A DNA stretch of 64,000 nt, taken from the NCBI GenBank assembly GCA_017643585.1, contig JAEPND010000006.1, forward strand, positions 1-64,000, written 5' to 3'. Shown here in pieces: positions 49,901-58,374 of this stretch. Below the pieces are notes generated by a model. It had not been told where the DNA came from, did not search any database, and saw only the letters and a list, made by a program, of their open reading frames with translations. Source of the stretch: Maricaulis sp. GTDB taxonomy: Bacteria; Pseudomonadota; Alphaproteobacteria; Caulobacterales; Maricaulaceae. The stretch's first letter is position 1. Every line of letters starts with the position of its first letter. A program made the translations under genes and the position numbers.

Positions 49901-51897
49901 TCAATTCGCTGCTTATTGCCAATCGGGGCGAGATCGCCCGCCGTGTCATGAGAACCGCCCAGCGTATGGGCATTCGTTGTATCGCTGTCTATTCGGAAGC
50001 CGACGCCCAGGCACCGCATGTGCGTGAGGCCGACGAAGCCGTGCTGATCGGCCCTGCTGCTGCGTCTGAAAGCTATCTGCTCGGCGAAAAGATCATCGAA
50101 GTGGCCAAACAGACCGGCGCGGATGCGATCCACCCCGGTTATGGTTTCCTGTCCGAAAATGCGGAGTTCGCCGAGGCCTGTGCCGCCAATGACATCATCT
50201 TTGTCGGACCGTCTGCGGATGCGATCCGGGCGATGGGGTTGAAAGACCAGGCCAAAGCTTTGATGGAACGTGCAGAGGTTCCGGTAACGCCAGGATATCA
50301 CGAAGAAAACCAGGACCCGGACGTGCTCAAGGCTGCTGCAGACAAGATCGGATATCCGGTCCTGATCAAGGCTGTGGCCGGCGGCGGCGGCAAGGGTATG
50401 CGCAAGGTCGACGCGGCTGAGGATTTCCTGTCCTCCCTGGAAAGCTGCAAGCGCGAAGCGAGCAAGAGCTTCAGCGATGATCGCGTTCTGATCGAGAAAT
50501 TCATCACCAATCCGCGCCATATCGAAGTGCAGGTCTTCGGTGATAGCCGGGGGCGCGTCATTCACCTCTATGAGCGCGACTGCTCCCTGCAGCGCCGCCA
50601 CCAGAAAGTGATCGAGGAAGCGCCTGCGCCAGGCATGACGCCGGCCGTGCGCGCAGCCATGTGTTCTGCCGCGATCAATGCGGCCAAGGCCGTCAATTAT
50701 GTCGGAGCCGGCACGGTGGAATTCATCGTCGATGGCTCCGGACCGCTTCGCGAAGATGGCTTTTATTTCATGGAGATGAATACACGTCTTCAAGTGGAGC
50801 ATCCGGTGACCGAGGAGGTCACGGGCCTCGACCTTGTCGAACTCCAGCTGCATGTTGCCTCCGGTGGCAGCGTGCCCGAGCAGAACGAGATCAGCCTGCA
50901 GGGCCATGCCATGGAAGCGCGTCTTTACGCCGAGGACCCGCAATCGGGTTTCCTGCCATCGACGGGCCCGCTGAATATCCTGCGCCTGCCCGACGAGGAT
51001 GACGGCGTGCGCGTGGATACCGGTGTTGAGGAGGGCGGAGAGGTCTCGCTCTACTATGATCCGATGATTGCCAAGGTCATCACCTATGATCACGACCGGG
51101 TCTCCGCGGCCTATCTGATGGCCGAGGCCCTGGAAGAACTCGCGGTCTGGCCGGTCAAGACGAATGGTGGCTTCCTGCGCAATTGTGTGCTGCACCCCGA
51201 TTTCCTGGACGAAAAGCTGACGACGGGTTTCATTGGCGAGCGCGAGGCCGATCTGATCCCGCCGCGCGTTGACCTGGTGGCTGCCGGTTTCGCAGCGCTG
51301 ACCTCCATCCTCGAGAATGGCGATGGCAGTGACTATGCGGATCCGTTCGCAGTCGCAGACGGCTGGCGCATGAATACGAGCGCGCGCCTGGGCGACCGCT
51401 TCGAGGTGGGTGAGGAGACCGTCTCGGTCGCGCTGAGCTTGCATGACGAGGATATGAGCGTCAGCATCGGCGATGAAACCCTGTCGCTGGAGGGGATTGA
51501 TGGCAGTGGCGGGGAGGAGGGTTATTTCTTCCAGGCCGCTGTGGACGATGCTGCAGTCAGCGCCGAAGTCGATTTCCTGGAAGAGGGCTATCTGGTCTCT
51601 TCCTGCGGGCATTCCGAACTCTACGCCTTCCCGCATCCCGATGCCGCAGCGGATGCCGCCGAGGCCGGCGGCGTGATCAAGGCGCCTATGCCCGGCAAGG
51701 TGCTCGCCCTGAACGTCTCCTCGGGTGATACCGTCACCAAGGGCCAGGCGCTGGTCGTGCTGGAGGCGATGAAGATGGAACACTCCCTGCCGGCACCGCG
51801 TGATGGCGTGATCGGCGAGGTGGCAGTCTCAACGGGAGACCAGGTGGCCGAGGGTGATATTCTCGTCGCCATGCAGGAAGAAACGGCAGAGGCCTGA
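49897..51897 (+). CDS. mccA: Methylcrotonyl-CoA carboxylase alpha subunit (biotin carboxylase/biotin carrier)
   Basis: 666 aa. Biotin carboxylase (NSLLIANRGEIARRVMRTAQRMGIRC, ATP loop KAVAGGGGKGMR, EMNTRLQVEHPVTEEVTGLDLVELQL), then a linker with the MCC-type BT region, and a biotinyl domain in which K626 of LEAMKMEHS is the biotin site. It donates carboxybiotin to MccB in leucine catabolism. The VSTGDQVAEGDILV end and the neighbouring hydratase favour MCC over propionyl-CoA carboxylase. Its ATG overlaps the preceding stop by four bases. Confidence 0.92.
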   Translation: MINSLLIANRGEIARRVMRTAQRMGIRCIAVYSEADAQAPHVREADEAVLIGPAAASESYLLGEKIIEVAKQTGADAIHPGYGFLSENAEFAEACAANDIIFVGPSADAIRAMGLKDQAKALMERAEVPVTPGYHEENQDPDVLKAAADKIGYPVLIKAVAGGGGKGMRKVDAAEDFLSSLESCKREASKSFSDDRVLIEKFITNPRHIEVQVFGDSRGRVIHLYERDCSLQRRHQKVIEEAPAPGMTPAVRAAMCSAAINAAKAVNYVGAGTVEFIVDGSGPLREDGFYFMEMNTRLQVEHPVTEEVTGLDLVELQLHVASGGSVPEQNEISLQGHAMEARLYAEDPQSGFLPSTGPLNILRLPDEDDGVRVDTGVEEGGEVSLYYDPMIAKVITYDHDRVSAAYLMAEALEELAVWPVKTNGGFLRNCVLHPDFLDEKLTTGFIGEREADLIPPRVDLVAAGFAALTSILENGDGSDYADPFAVADGWRMNTSARLGDRFEVGEETVSVALSLHDEDMSVSIGDETLSLEGIDGSGGEEGYFFQAAVDDAAVSAEVDFLEEGYLVSSCGHSELYAFPHPDAAADAAEAGGVIKAPMPGKVLALNVSSGDTVTKGQALVVLEAMKMEHSLPAPRDGVIGEVAVSTGDQVAEGDILVAMQEETAEA

Positions 51898-51968
51898 TTA
51901 TTTCGCGCCAGCGGTGAAAACGGCACGCTCCTTGCTGCTTCCTGAGTGAACAAGCACGGAGCGGATCA

Positions 51969-52922
51969 ATGCGCGACACTCACATGCTACGCTTTTCAAG
52001 CCAGTGGTCGTTGGAAGCCAAACGGGACTTCCGCAACACGCCGGTCGTCGTTCAGCATAACTATCACGAACATCACGCTTTTTCCGATGTCGCCCTCGCT
52101 GCACTCATCGATCGCCATCCGCGTGATCTGTGCGATTTCTGCACGATGGGAGAGGATGCCACAGATCGGGACAGCTGGCGCGCCGGTGATCCGGGTGATC
52201 TGTCCGGGGAACAGCTGATCGAGGCCGTACGCAATGGCAAGCTGTGGATCAATCTGCGTCACGCCATGGATCGTGATCCGGAATATCGCCCGATCTATGA
52301 CGCCATGCTGGACGATATGCGCAAGGCTGATCCGAGTTTCAAACCGCTCTCTGCGGAGGCCGGCATCCTGATTTCTTCACCGACGGCCCAGGTCTTCTGT
52401 CACTCCGATGTGTCCGAAACCATGTTGTGGCACATGCGCGGCGTGAAGCGTTTCCGGACCTATCCGCCGCAAATGCCCTACCTCAATCGCGATGATGTCG
52501 AGGCTGTGCTTCACCATGACCAGACCGAGGATATCCCGTTCGACCCGGCGTGGGATGCGGATGCCTTCACCATCGACCTCCAGCCTGGCATGGCTGCCAA
52601 CTGGCCGCTTCATGGTCCGCACCGGATCGAGAATCAGAGCGGTTTGAATGTCTCTGTGCCGTTCGAGATCTCGACGCCGCAATCGCGTCAGCTGAACGCC
52701 ATCCTGTTTGCCAATGGGGTCTTGCGCCGCCAGTTTGGGTACACACCCAAATCCACTGCAACGACAGGGCTGGGCGCGCAGTTCAAAGGGGTCATCAACC
52801 TGGCCTGGAAGCTCAAGGTCAAGGTCTTCGGCGATGGCAAAAAGCCGATGCCCAAAAGCGAGACGACCTTCGATATCGACCTCGACAGCTCCAACGGTTT
52901 TGTTGATCGCAACGCTGCGTGA
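51969..52922 (+). CDS. JmjC/cupin_8-like protein, possible Fe(II)/2-oxoglutarate oxygenase
   Basis: 317 aa, soluble. A double-stranded beta-helix fold is suggested by the metal triad HSD (TAQVFCHSDVSETMLWHMRGVKRFRTYPP) and a distal histidine in GMAANWPLHGPHRIENQSG. Both are at cupin/JmjC spacing, and the lysine in GVKRF might bind 2-oxoglutarate. The N-terminal part (FCTMGEDATDRDSWRAGDPGDLSGEQLIEAV) is typical of the group. Similar proteins are often labelled transcriptional regulators without proof. Start ATG with GGAGCGG upstream. Substrate unknown. Confidence 0.75.
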   Translation: MRDTHMLRFSSQWSLEAKRDFRNTPVVVQHNYHEHHAFSDVALAALIDRHPRDLCDFCTMGEDATDRDSWRAGDPGDLSGEQLIEAVRNGKLWINLRHAMDRDPEYRPIYDAMLDDMRKADPSFKPLSAEAGILISSPTAQVFCHSDVSETMLWHMRGVKRFRTYPPQMPYLNRDDVEAVLHHDQTEDIPFDPAWDADAFTIDLQPGMAANWPLHGPHRIENQSGLNVSVPFEISTPQSRQLNAILFANGVLRRQFGYTPKSTATTGLGAQFKGVINLAWKLKVKVFGDGKKPMPKSETTFDIDLDSSNGFVDRNAA

Positions 52923-52989
52923 TTTTTCGCAAGACGACCCGCCCAGCTTGTGTCTATAACAAGGCGGGGCAGGGGAATGGAGAGCGCGC

Positions 52990-53685
52990 ATGTTTGCGAC
53001 CACAGCCCTGAGTCTGCTCGTTTTCGGAGCAGCGATTACCCTTGATGACACCGCACTGCCACAGCCCGTCGCCGAAGCGCTCAGCGCCAGCGTGAATGAC
53101 GGTCAGCGCGATGACTGGCGGTTCAGCATTTCCATTACCAGCGGTGAGACAGCCGTCCTGGGGCGTTTTGACGGAACCCTGCCCGAGGTCGAGCAATGGA
53201 CGCTGATCTCACCCTCGCAAGAGGAGATGGATGATGAGCTGCGCGCCATCTGGGAAGACATCATTGATCCCAGCGAGGACGAAGACGAAGGCTCGGGGCT
53301 GTTTTTCTCTACCAGTGATTTTGAGTATGAGCCGGGGTCGCTCAACCTGCTCGAAGCAAATGGTGGGCTGAGCCATTTCTCCTTCACACCCGTGCTGGAT
53401 GCCGAGGAAGCCGAGATGGCGGAGCACCTGACAGGCGTGCTCACCATTTCCGACGACCCGGCCCGTGTGCAGCAGATTCGCATCTATGCCGAGGAAAGCT
53501 TCAAGCCAAACTTCGCTGTCCGGGTGAACGCGTTTGAACTGCGGCAATACTATCAGCAGTTCGAAGGGCTGCCGGCACCGGTGATGACCCGCATGGTCCA
53601 GCATGTCGAAGCCAGCGCGGCCTTCCAGACCTTTGAACAGGGCATCGAGATCGAGTTCTCGGATATCGAATACCTGGCCGAGTAA
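52990..53685 (+). CDS. Exported acidic protein of unknown function
   Basis: 231 aa with a short N-terminal hydrophobic segment (MFATTALSLLVFGAAITLD) that may be a signal peptide. The body is very acidic (EEMDDELRAIWEDIIDPSEDEDEGSG) with beta-type strands (RFSISITSGETAVLGRFDG; GGLSHFSFTPVL; QIRIYAEESFKPNFAVRVNAFELRQYYQQ). I do not recognise the family. A hairpin terminator follows. Confidence 0.65.
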   Translation: MFATTALSLLVFGAAITLDDTALPQPVAEALSASVNDGQRDDWRFSISITSGETAVLGRFDGTLPEVEQWTLISPSQEEMDDELRAIWEDIIDPSEDEDEGSGLFFSTSDFEYEPGSLNLLEANGGLSHFSFTPVLDAEEAEMAEHLTGVLTISDDPARVQQIRIYAEESFKPNFAVRVNAFELRQYYQQFEGLPAPVMTRMVQHVEASAAFQTFEQGIEIEFSDIEYLAE

Positions 53686-53700
53686 TCCACGACTGAACTG

Positions 53701-53730
53701 CCGGGCCAGCTTTGACCCTGGCCCGGTTGT
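53701..53730 (+). terminator. Hairpin terminator, weak T-tract
   Basis: CCGGGCCAG (53701-53709) pairs perfectly with CTGGCCCGG (53718-53726), followed by TTGT. Located 16 bases after the preceding stop and 21 before the next start. Confidence 0.65.
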
Positions 53731-53746
53731 GTCCTAGATCGGGTGC

Positions 53747-54184
53747 ATGGTCATGCATCTGGTAAAACTCTGCGTCGGGGTCAGTTCGATCGAACAGCTC
53801 GAGCGCTGGCGAACCGAGGAGTGCGCGCGTCGTCGTGCCGTCGGAGAACCCGAGGTCATTGTGCATGTGACTCGCATGTTTCCGACCAAGCAGACCGAGA
53901 TTGAAAGTGGCGGGTCGCTCTACTGGGTAATCAACGGATCGATCCAGTGCCGCTCGGAGATCATTTCGCTGGAGCGCGTTCAGGGTGAAGATGGCATCAA
54001 GCGCTGCGCCATTGTGATGGCGCCGGAGGTGATCCGCACAGCGCCATCTCCGAAACGTCCCTTCCAGGGATGGCGCTATCTCAAGCCCGAAGATGCGCCT
54101 CGTGACCTCTCCGGACCCGGCGAAGGTGGCGAAGATCTGCCAGATGATTTGCGTGCGAAGTTAATGGAACTGGGCGCCTGGTAA
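53747..54184 (+). CDS. DUF1489 family protein
   Basis: 145-aa protein of an alphaproteobacterial DUF family: LVKLCVGVSSIEQLERW, VIVHVTRMFPTKQTEIESGGSLYWVINGSIQCRSEII, then RPFQGWRYLKPEDAPRDL. Soluble, no known catalytic motif. Its function is unknown. It converges on the cyclotransferase gene: the two stop codons (TAA at 54182-54184 and TGA read from 54187-54185) abut with no gap. ATG at 53747 or 53753. Confidence 0.88.
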   Translation: MVMHLVKLCVGVSSIEQLERWRTEECARRRAVGEPEVIVHVTRMFPTKQTEIESGGSLYWVINGSIQCRSEIISLERVQGEDGIKRCAIVMAPEVIRTAPSPKRPFQGWRYLKPEDAPRDLSGPGEGGEDLPDDLRAKLMELGAW

Positions 54185-54955
54185 TCAGTCGTCTGAGCCA
54201 GGCAGTCTGACTTCATAAAGCACCGGCCAGAGCTTGCCCGTCAGATAGATCTGTCCGGTGTCGGCGTTGTAGGCAATACCGTTGGGTACGGCGTCGCGGT
54301 CATTGCGCAGGCTGGGCGGCACCAGTTCGCGAACATCAACAATGCCGGTGACATTACCGTCTTGCGGATTGATGCGGACGATGTGATTGGTCAGCCAGAC
54401 ATTGGCCCAGATCTCACCTTCGATCCATTCCAGTTCATTGAGCCGCCGGACCGGGCGTCCATTCAGGGTCACATCCAGTTCGCGGGTGAGTTCGAGCGTT
54501 TGAGGATCCATGAAGCGAAGCTGCGCCGTGCCGTCGCTCATGATCAGCTGTTCGCCGTCTGTCGTCAGGCCCCAGCCTTCGCCGGGATAGGTGAAGTTCT
54601 CGATCGGCTCCAGTGTGTCGGCATTGTAGATGAAGCCCTGCTGGGCACGCCAGGTGAGCACGAAAATCTCGTCGCCGATACGCGTGCTGCCCTCGCCGAA
54701 AACCCGGCCGGGAAGGTCGCGCTGCTCGATCACGCTACCGGTTTCCAGATCAACCAGGCGGAGATTGGATTCGCCGATCTGTCCGGTGCTTTCAAACAAA
54801 CGGTTCTCGGTGATGAACAGGCCCTGGGTATAGGCCGAGGTGTCGTGCGGAAACTGGGCGACGATTTCGGGCCGCACGATGCTCGCACGGTTTTGCGCGA
54901 TGGCGCTTCCCGATAGGCCTGCAAGCAGGCTGGCCGTCAGCAAAATACGCAGCAT
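54185..54955 (-). CDS. Glutaminyl-peptide cyclotransferase (glutamine cyclotransferase)
   Basis: 256-aa exported beta-propeller enzyme that turns N-terminal glutamine into pyroglutamate. Signal peptide MLRILLTASLLAGLSGSAIAQ. Family marks are FPHDTSAYTQGLFI, LFESTGQIGESNLRLVDL, VFGEGSTRIGDEIFVLTWR, NFTYPGEGWGLTTDGEQLIMSDGTAQLRFMDP, LNELEWIEGEIWANVW and PNGIAYNADTGQIYLTGKLWPVLYEV. Length and motif order match the bacterial enzymes. It reads in the same direction as panC, 60 bases downstream of it. Confidence 0.93.
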   Translation of the reverse strand: MLRILLTASLLAGLSGSAIAQNRASIVRPEIVAQFPHDTSAYTQGLFITENRLFESTGQIGESNLRLVDLETGSVIEQRDLPGRVFGEGSTRIGDEIFVLTWRAQQGFIYNADTLEPIENFTYPGEGWGLTTDGEQLIMSDGTAQLRFMDPQTLELTRELDVTLNGRPVRRLNELEWIEGEIWANVWLTNHIVRINPQDGNVTGIVDVRELVPPSLRNDRDAVPNGIAYNADTGQIYLTGKLWPVLYEVRLPGSDD

Positions 54956-55015
54956 GTCTGGGTCCCCGATGGTGTCGCGTGTGTCAGATTAGCGGCAATT
55001 CGGGCAGGAGAAAGG

Positions 55016-55870
55016 CTAGATTGCGCAATTATCCAAAAGCCGGGTCTCGCCCAGGCGTACGGTCGCCAGCACCCGTGCCGGTTCGTTCACCGTCTCGCTG
55101 TCGATGCGGGCAAGGGTCTGGGCATTGCGCACTTCAAGATAATCCACGGCGTCAAACGCGTTCTCGGCGCTCGCACGCGCAGCTTCAAGCGCTTCGGCCA
55201 ACACCGCACCCGCCTTCAGCTCTGTCGCCAGAGCGAAGATGATCTTGTTGAGTTCTGCAGCGCGGACCCGATCGGCTTCCGAGAGATAGGCGTTGCGCGA
55301 GGACATGGCGAGGCCATCACGTTCGCGGACAATTTCGGCGGGAATGATATCGATGCCGAAATCGAGATCCCGAACCATTTGCCGGATAACTTGGAGCTGC
55401 TGGTAGTCCTTTTCACCAAAGACGGCGACATCCGGACGAACCTGGTTGAACAGCTTGCACACCACCGTGGCAACGCCGTGGAAGAAATGCGGGCGGTTAT
55501 CGCTCTCCAGGCCTTGCGCTGCGCCCTTGACCACGAGTTCGGTCGCGAACCCGTCCGGATACATGGCCTCACGCTCGGGCAGGTAGACGAGGTCGCACTT
55601 TTCCAGGGCGAGTTTTGCAGAGTCATCAATGACCGAGCGCGGATAGGAATCAAAGTCCTCGCCCTCGGCAAACTGGGCCGGGTTCACAAAGACGCTGGCA
55701 ACCACCTTGTCACAATGGGCCTTGGCCAGGCGCACCAGCGAAAGGTGGCCGTCGTGCAGGGCTCCCATGGTTGGAACAAAGCCAACGCTCAAGCCATCCT
55801 GGCGCCAGGACTTGATGCGGGTGCGCAGGGCGGAGAGCGTTGTGGCATGCGGGATTTGCTGGGTAAGCAT
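55016..55870 (-). CDS. panC: Pantothenate synthetase
   Basis: 284-aa ATP-dependent ligase joining pantoate and beta-alanine to form pantothenate. PTMGALHDGHLSLV carries the HxGH nucleotide motif. The KMSKS-equivalent lies in GLAMSSRNAYLSEADR, and the pantoate site in VFVNPAQFAEGEDFDSYPRS and GEKDYQQLQVIRQMVRDL. ATG at 55870. Divergent from the lipoprotein at 55955. Confidence 0.96.
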   Translation of the reverse strand: MLTQQIPHATTLSALRTRIKSWRQDGLSVGFVPTMGALHDGHLSLVRLAKAHCDKVVASVFVNPAQFAEGEDFDSYPRSVIDDSAKLALEKCDLVYLPEREAMYPDGFATELVVKGAAQGLESDNRPHFFHGVATVVCKLFNQVRPDVAVFGEKDYQQLQVIRQMVRDLDFGIDIIPAEIVRERDGLAMSSRNAYLSEADRVRAAELNKIIFALATELKAGAVLAEALEAARASAENAFDAVDYLEVRNAQTLARIDSETVNEPARVLATVRLGETRLLDNCAI

Positions 55871-55954
55871 GGTGGTCTCGTAACACGGATCGACACGGCT
55901 TACTCATAAGCGATGAGGGAGGCAAGACGAACGACTCGGTCTAGAAGCACTCTT

Positions 55955-56518
55955 ATGAAAAGAATTGCAGTTACAGCCAGTTTGCTCCTCGTCACCGGAT
56001 GCATGACGACTGCGGAGACGCCGCAGCTCGTGCCGCAGCCTACTGTCGCGCCGACTCACACGGCGGCGCTGGCGGATCGGACAGCCGAGGAGCTCGCGCA
56101 TCTGGCCCGGTTCGACCCCGAGCGCCTGGAGGAGGTGGGGCCAGAGTTGACGGCACTGGCGGATATGCTCTTCCCGTCGGACCCCGCAGTGGCCAGTCCG
56201 CAACCGGTCGAGCCGGCTGCGCCGCCAGCGGACCTGCTGGCCGGCCCGAGCCTGCGCCATGGTGTGCACCTGGCGTCTTATCGGCTGGAGCAGAATGCGG
56301 TCTCCGGTTGGACCGAATTGGTGGAAGAACATCAGCAACTTGCTACTCTTGAAGCCCGCCTGGAGCGACGCCATATTGGAGATCAGGGCGAATTCTTGCG
56401 CCTGAAAGCCGGGCCGTTCGACAGCCGGGCGGAAGCTGAGGCGATGTGTGCGAGTCTGCGGAATGGCGAACTCTATTGCATGCCCGTTGACTTTTCCGGC
56501 CACGCACTGCCCGAATAA
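55955..56518 (+). CDS. Lipoprotein with a SPOR-like C-terminal domain
   Basis: 187 aa from the ATG at 55955. The lipobox LLVTGC at residues 13-18 gives a lipidated cysteine. A proline/alanine-rich linker leads to a C-terminal domain with SPOR-like strands: GVHLASYRLEQNAVSGWTELVEEH and FLRLKAGPFDSRAEAEAMCASLRNGELYCMPV. SPOR domains bind denuded peptidoglycan at the division site, which would fit the mipZ neighbour 79 bases downstream. The SPOR assignment is by pattern only. Confidence 0.8.
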   Translation: MKRIAVTASLLLVTGCMTTAETPQLVPQPTVAPTHTAALADRTAEELAHLARFDPERLEEVGPELTALADMLFPSDPAVASPQPVEPAAPPADLLAGPSLRHGVHLASYRLEQNAVSGWTELVEEHQQLATLEARLERRHIGDQGEFLRLKAGPFDSRAEAEAMCASLRNGELYCMPVDFSGHALPE

Positions 56519-56597
56519 TCCCGCGGAACGCTGGAAATACAGTCCGATGTGCATCGGGCGGTATTGATCAGAGGCCGCTCGAAGTAGTGTTTCGGAC

Positions 56598-57485
56598 ATG
56601 ACGGTGCATTCGAATTTCAAACTGCCATCTCGCCCCATAAGCCGCGTTCGTGACGGCGTTACCGCCGCACACGTGATCGTCGTGGGCAATGAGAAGGGCG
56701 GGGCCGGCAAGTCTACGGTCGCCATGCATCTGGCGATTGCGCTCTTGCGAATGGGCAAACGTGTGGGCGCGATTGATCTCGATCTGCGCCAGAGAACCTT
56801 TGGCCGCTATCTTTCCAATCGCCGCGAATGGTCTGACCGCCGCAAGGTGGAATTGCCCCAGCCGTCCGAAGTCTTGCTCAGTCCCAGTTCCGCGCGGGAT
56901 CTCGATGTCGCTGAAGCGGAAGAGGTCGAGCGTTTCTCCGACCTGCTGACAGAACTGAAATCCCATTGCGATTTCATCATCATCGACTCTCCGGGCGCGG
57001 ATACGCACTACGCCCGTCTGGCCCATTCGATTGCCGACAGCATCATAACGCCGGTCAATGACAGTTTTGTCGATTTTGACCTGCTTGCTGAAGTGGACCC
57101 GGACACCTACCAGGTCGGCAAGCCAAGTGTTTACAGCGAGATGGTCTGGGAGTGTCGCAAGCGCAAGGCAGCTCTCGAAAAGACTTCGATCGACTGGGTC
57201 GTCATGCGCAATCGCATGTCCATGCTTGATGCCCGCAACAAGCGCCGGGTTGGCGAGGGTCTCAAAATGCTCTCGCAACGCATCGGTTTCCGGCTCGCGC
57301 CGGGATTCGCAGAGCGTGTCATCTATCGCGAGCTGTTTCCGCTCGGCCTGACCTTGCTGGATCTGACGGAAGACGGCTCCGCCGTGCCGTTCACAATGAG
57401 CCACGTCGCTGCGCGCCAGGAATTGCGCGACCTGCTGATCGTTCTCAAACTGCCCGGTCTGGAAGGACAATCCATCCCGTTCTGA
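56598..57485 (+). CDS. mipZ: MipZ, division-site positioning ParA-family ATPase
   Basis: 295-aa ATPase that in Caulobacter forms a gradient from the ParB/parS pole and inhibits FtsZ polymerisation. The deviant Walker A GNEKGGAGKST is at 30-40 and is followed by IDLDLRQRTFGRYLSNRR, a MipZ hallmark. IIIDSPGADTHYARLAHSIAD, NDSFVDFDLLAEVDP, KPSVYSEMVWECRKRKA, DWVVMRNRMSMLDARNKRR and RVIYRELFPLGLTLLDL all match MipZ rather than ParA. The N-terminus is about 20 residues longer than Caulobacter MipZ as I recall it. A J-domain gene follows one base after its stop. Confidence 0.95.
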   Translation: MTVHSNFKLPSRPISRVRDGVTAAHVIVVGNEKGGAGKSTVAMHLAIALLRMGKRVGAIDLDLRQRTFGRYLSNRREWSDRRKVELPQPSEVLLSPSSARDLDVAEAEEVERFSDLLTELKSHCDFIIIDSPGADTHYARLAHSIADSIITPVNDSFVDFDLLAEVDPDTYQVGKPSVYSEMVWECRKRKAALEKTSIDWVVMRNRMSMLDARNKRRVGEGLKMLSQRIGFRLAPGFAERVIYRELFPLGLTLLDLTEDGSAVPFTMSHVAARQELRDLLIVLKLPGLEGQSIPF

Positions 57486-57486
57486 T

Positions 57487-57951
57487 ATGACCGCACTTGC
57501 TTTAGGCCTGCTTGCATTGATGGGATTTCTGGGCGCTGCCTGGTGGTTTTCGCGAATGAAGACCGAAAAGGCGGCACGGATGGTTCGTTATCTGCTTGCC
57601 GGCGGAGCGATCACCGCGGGCGTCTTGCTGAGTTTGCGTGGCGCACCGGTTCTTGGCGGCCCGATCGGTCTGATGGGGCTGGGCATGTTGACCCAGGCCA
57701 TGCGGCGTGGCGCAGGAGCGGCGTCCGGCGAACAATCTCCGCCACCTCAAAGCCCGTCTGGCCGTATGACCATCGATGAGGCGTTCGAGGTGCTTGGCCT
57801 GGATCGCACCGCGACCGAGGATGAAGTGATGGCAGCTCATCGGCGCCTTATGAAGAAACTGCACCCCGATACCGGCGAGGGGTCGCCGGCCTTGGCCCGC
57901 CAGGTCCAGGAAGCGCGGGAAATCGCCCTGGGCTATTTGCGCATGCGCTAG
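57487..57951 (+). CDS. Membrane-anchored J-domain protein (DnaJ-like)
   Basis: 154 aa. One or two N-terminal helices (ALALGLLALMGFLGAAWWF; YLLAGGAITAGVLLSL) anchor it, with a further glycine-rich hydrophobic stretch. A C-terminal J domain (about 93-150) follows: MTIDEAFEVLGLDRTATEDEVMAAHRRLMKKLHPDTGEGS, with the HPD tripeptide that stimulates Hsp70. No Gly/Phe or zinc-finger region, so it is a type III co-chaperone. It starts one base after mipZ, so the two are cotranscribed. Confidence 0.9.
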   Translation: MTALALGLLALMGFLGAAWWFSRMKTEKAARMVRYLLAGGAITAGVLLSLRGAPVLGGPIGLMGLGMLTQAMRRGAGAASGEQSPPPQSPSGRMTIDEAFEVLGLDRTATEDEVMAAHRRLMKKLHPDTGEGSPALARQVQEAREIALGYLRMR

Positions 57952-58018
57952 GTCGCGAGAGGCTTGCGGAGCGCACGCAAAGATTGTATTCCTGTTCAGG
58001 CAAAGCCTGGAGGGGAAA

Positions 58019-58240
58019 ATGAGCCTGTCGCGTCTGTTTCAGCGTCGTGCGTCTTTGGGTACCGATCTGTTCGGAAAGAAGCTGCCGCCCGCCATCTCTG
58101 CGCGGGAAGAAACCATCGACCTGGCAGAAGATCTGCGTCGGATGAGCGAGCGCGCCTATCATGCGGGGCTTGACCGGTCCTGTAGCCTGATCGAGGTCGC
58201 GGCCCAGATGGTCGAAATGGAAGGCGTGGAGGGGCGCTAG
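58019..58240 (+). CDS. Small conserved-looking 73-aa protein of unknown function
   Basis: Soluble protein with a basic start (MSLSRLFQRRASLGTDLFGKKLPPAISAREETIDL) and a helical end (LAEDLRRMSERAYHAGLDRSCSLIEVAAQMVEMEG). GGAGGGG upstream of the ATG supports translation. No known family is recognised. It follows the J-domain gene on the same strand and precedes an inverted repeat. Confidence 0.6.
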   Translation: MSLSRLFQRRASLGTDLFGKKLPPAISAREETIDLAEDLRRMSERAYHAGLDRSCSLIEVAAQMVEMEGVEGR

Positions 58241-58312
58241 TCCCGGCCGCATTCCTTCGCCACACATAGCAGAAGCGATTTGGCGTCTGGCGCAAGACGT
58301 CAGCGGCCGGGA
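58241..58312. promoter_or_regulatory. Inverted repeat between convergent genes, possible structured RNA or terminator
   Basis: TCCCGGCCGC (58241-58250), starting immediately after a stop codon, pairs perfectly with GCGGCCGGGA (58303-58312). Inside, CGTCT and AGACG could form a second hairpin. It lies between genes that converge. No T-tract follows on either side, so a classical terminator is not certain. Confidence 0.45.
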
Positions 58313-58374
58313 ATCTGCTGTCAGGTGTCAGACTTCAGGTGCCGCGGGCTGGTTGCGGGCTTAGCTGCTGCTGG

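Noticed and set aside
58241-58312. tRNA-like element
   Set aside because: The end stem resembles an acceptor stem, but there is no T-loop sequence, anticodon arm or CCA.
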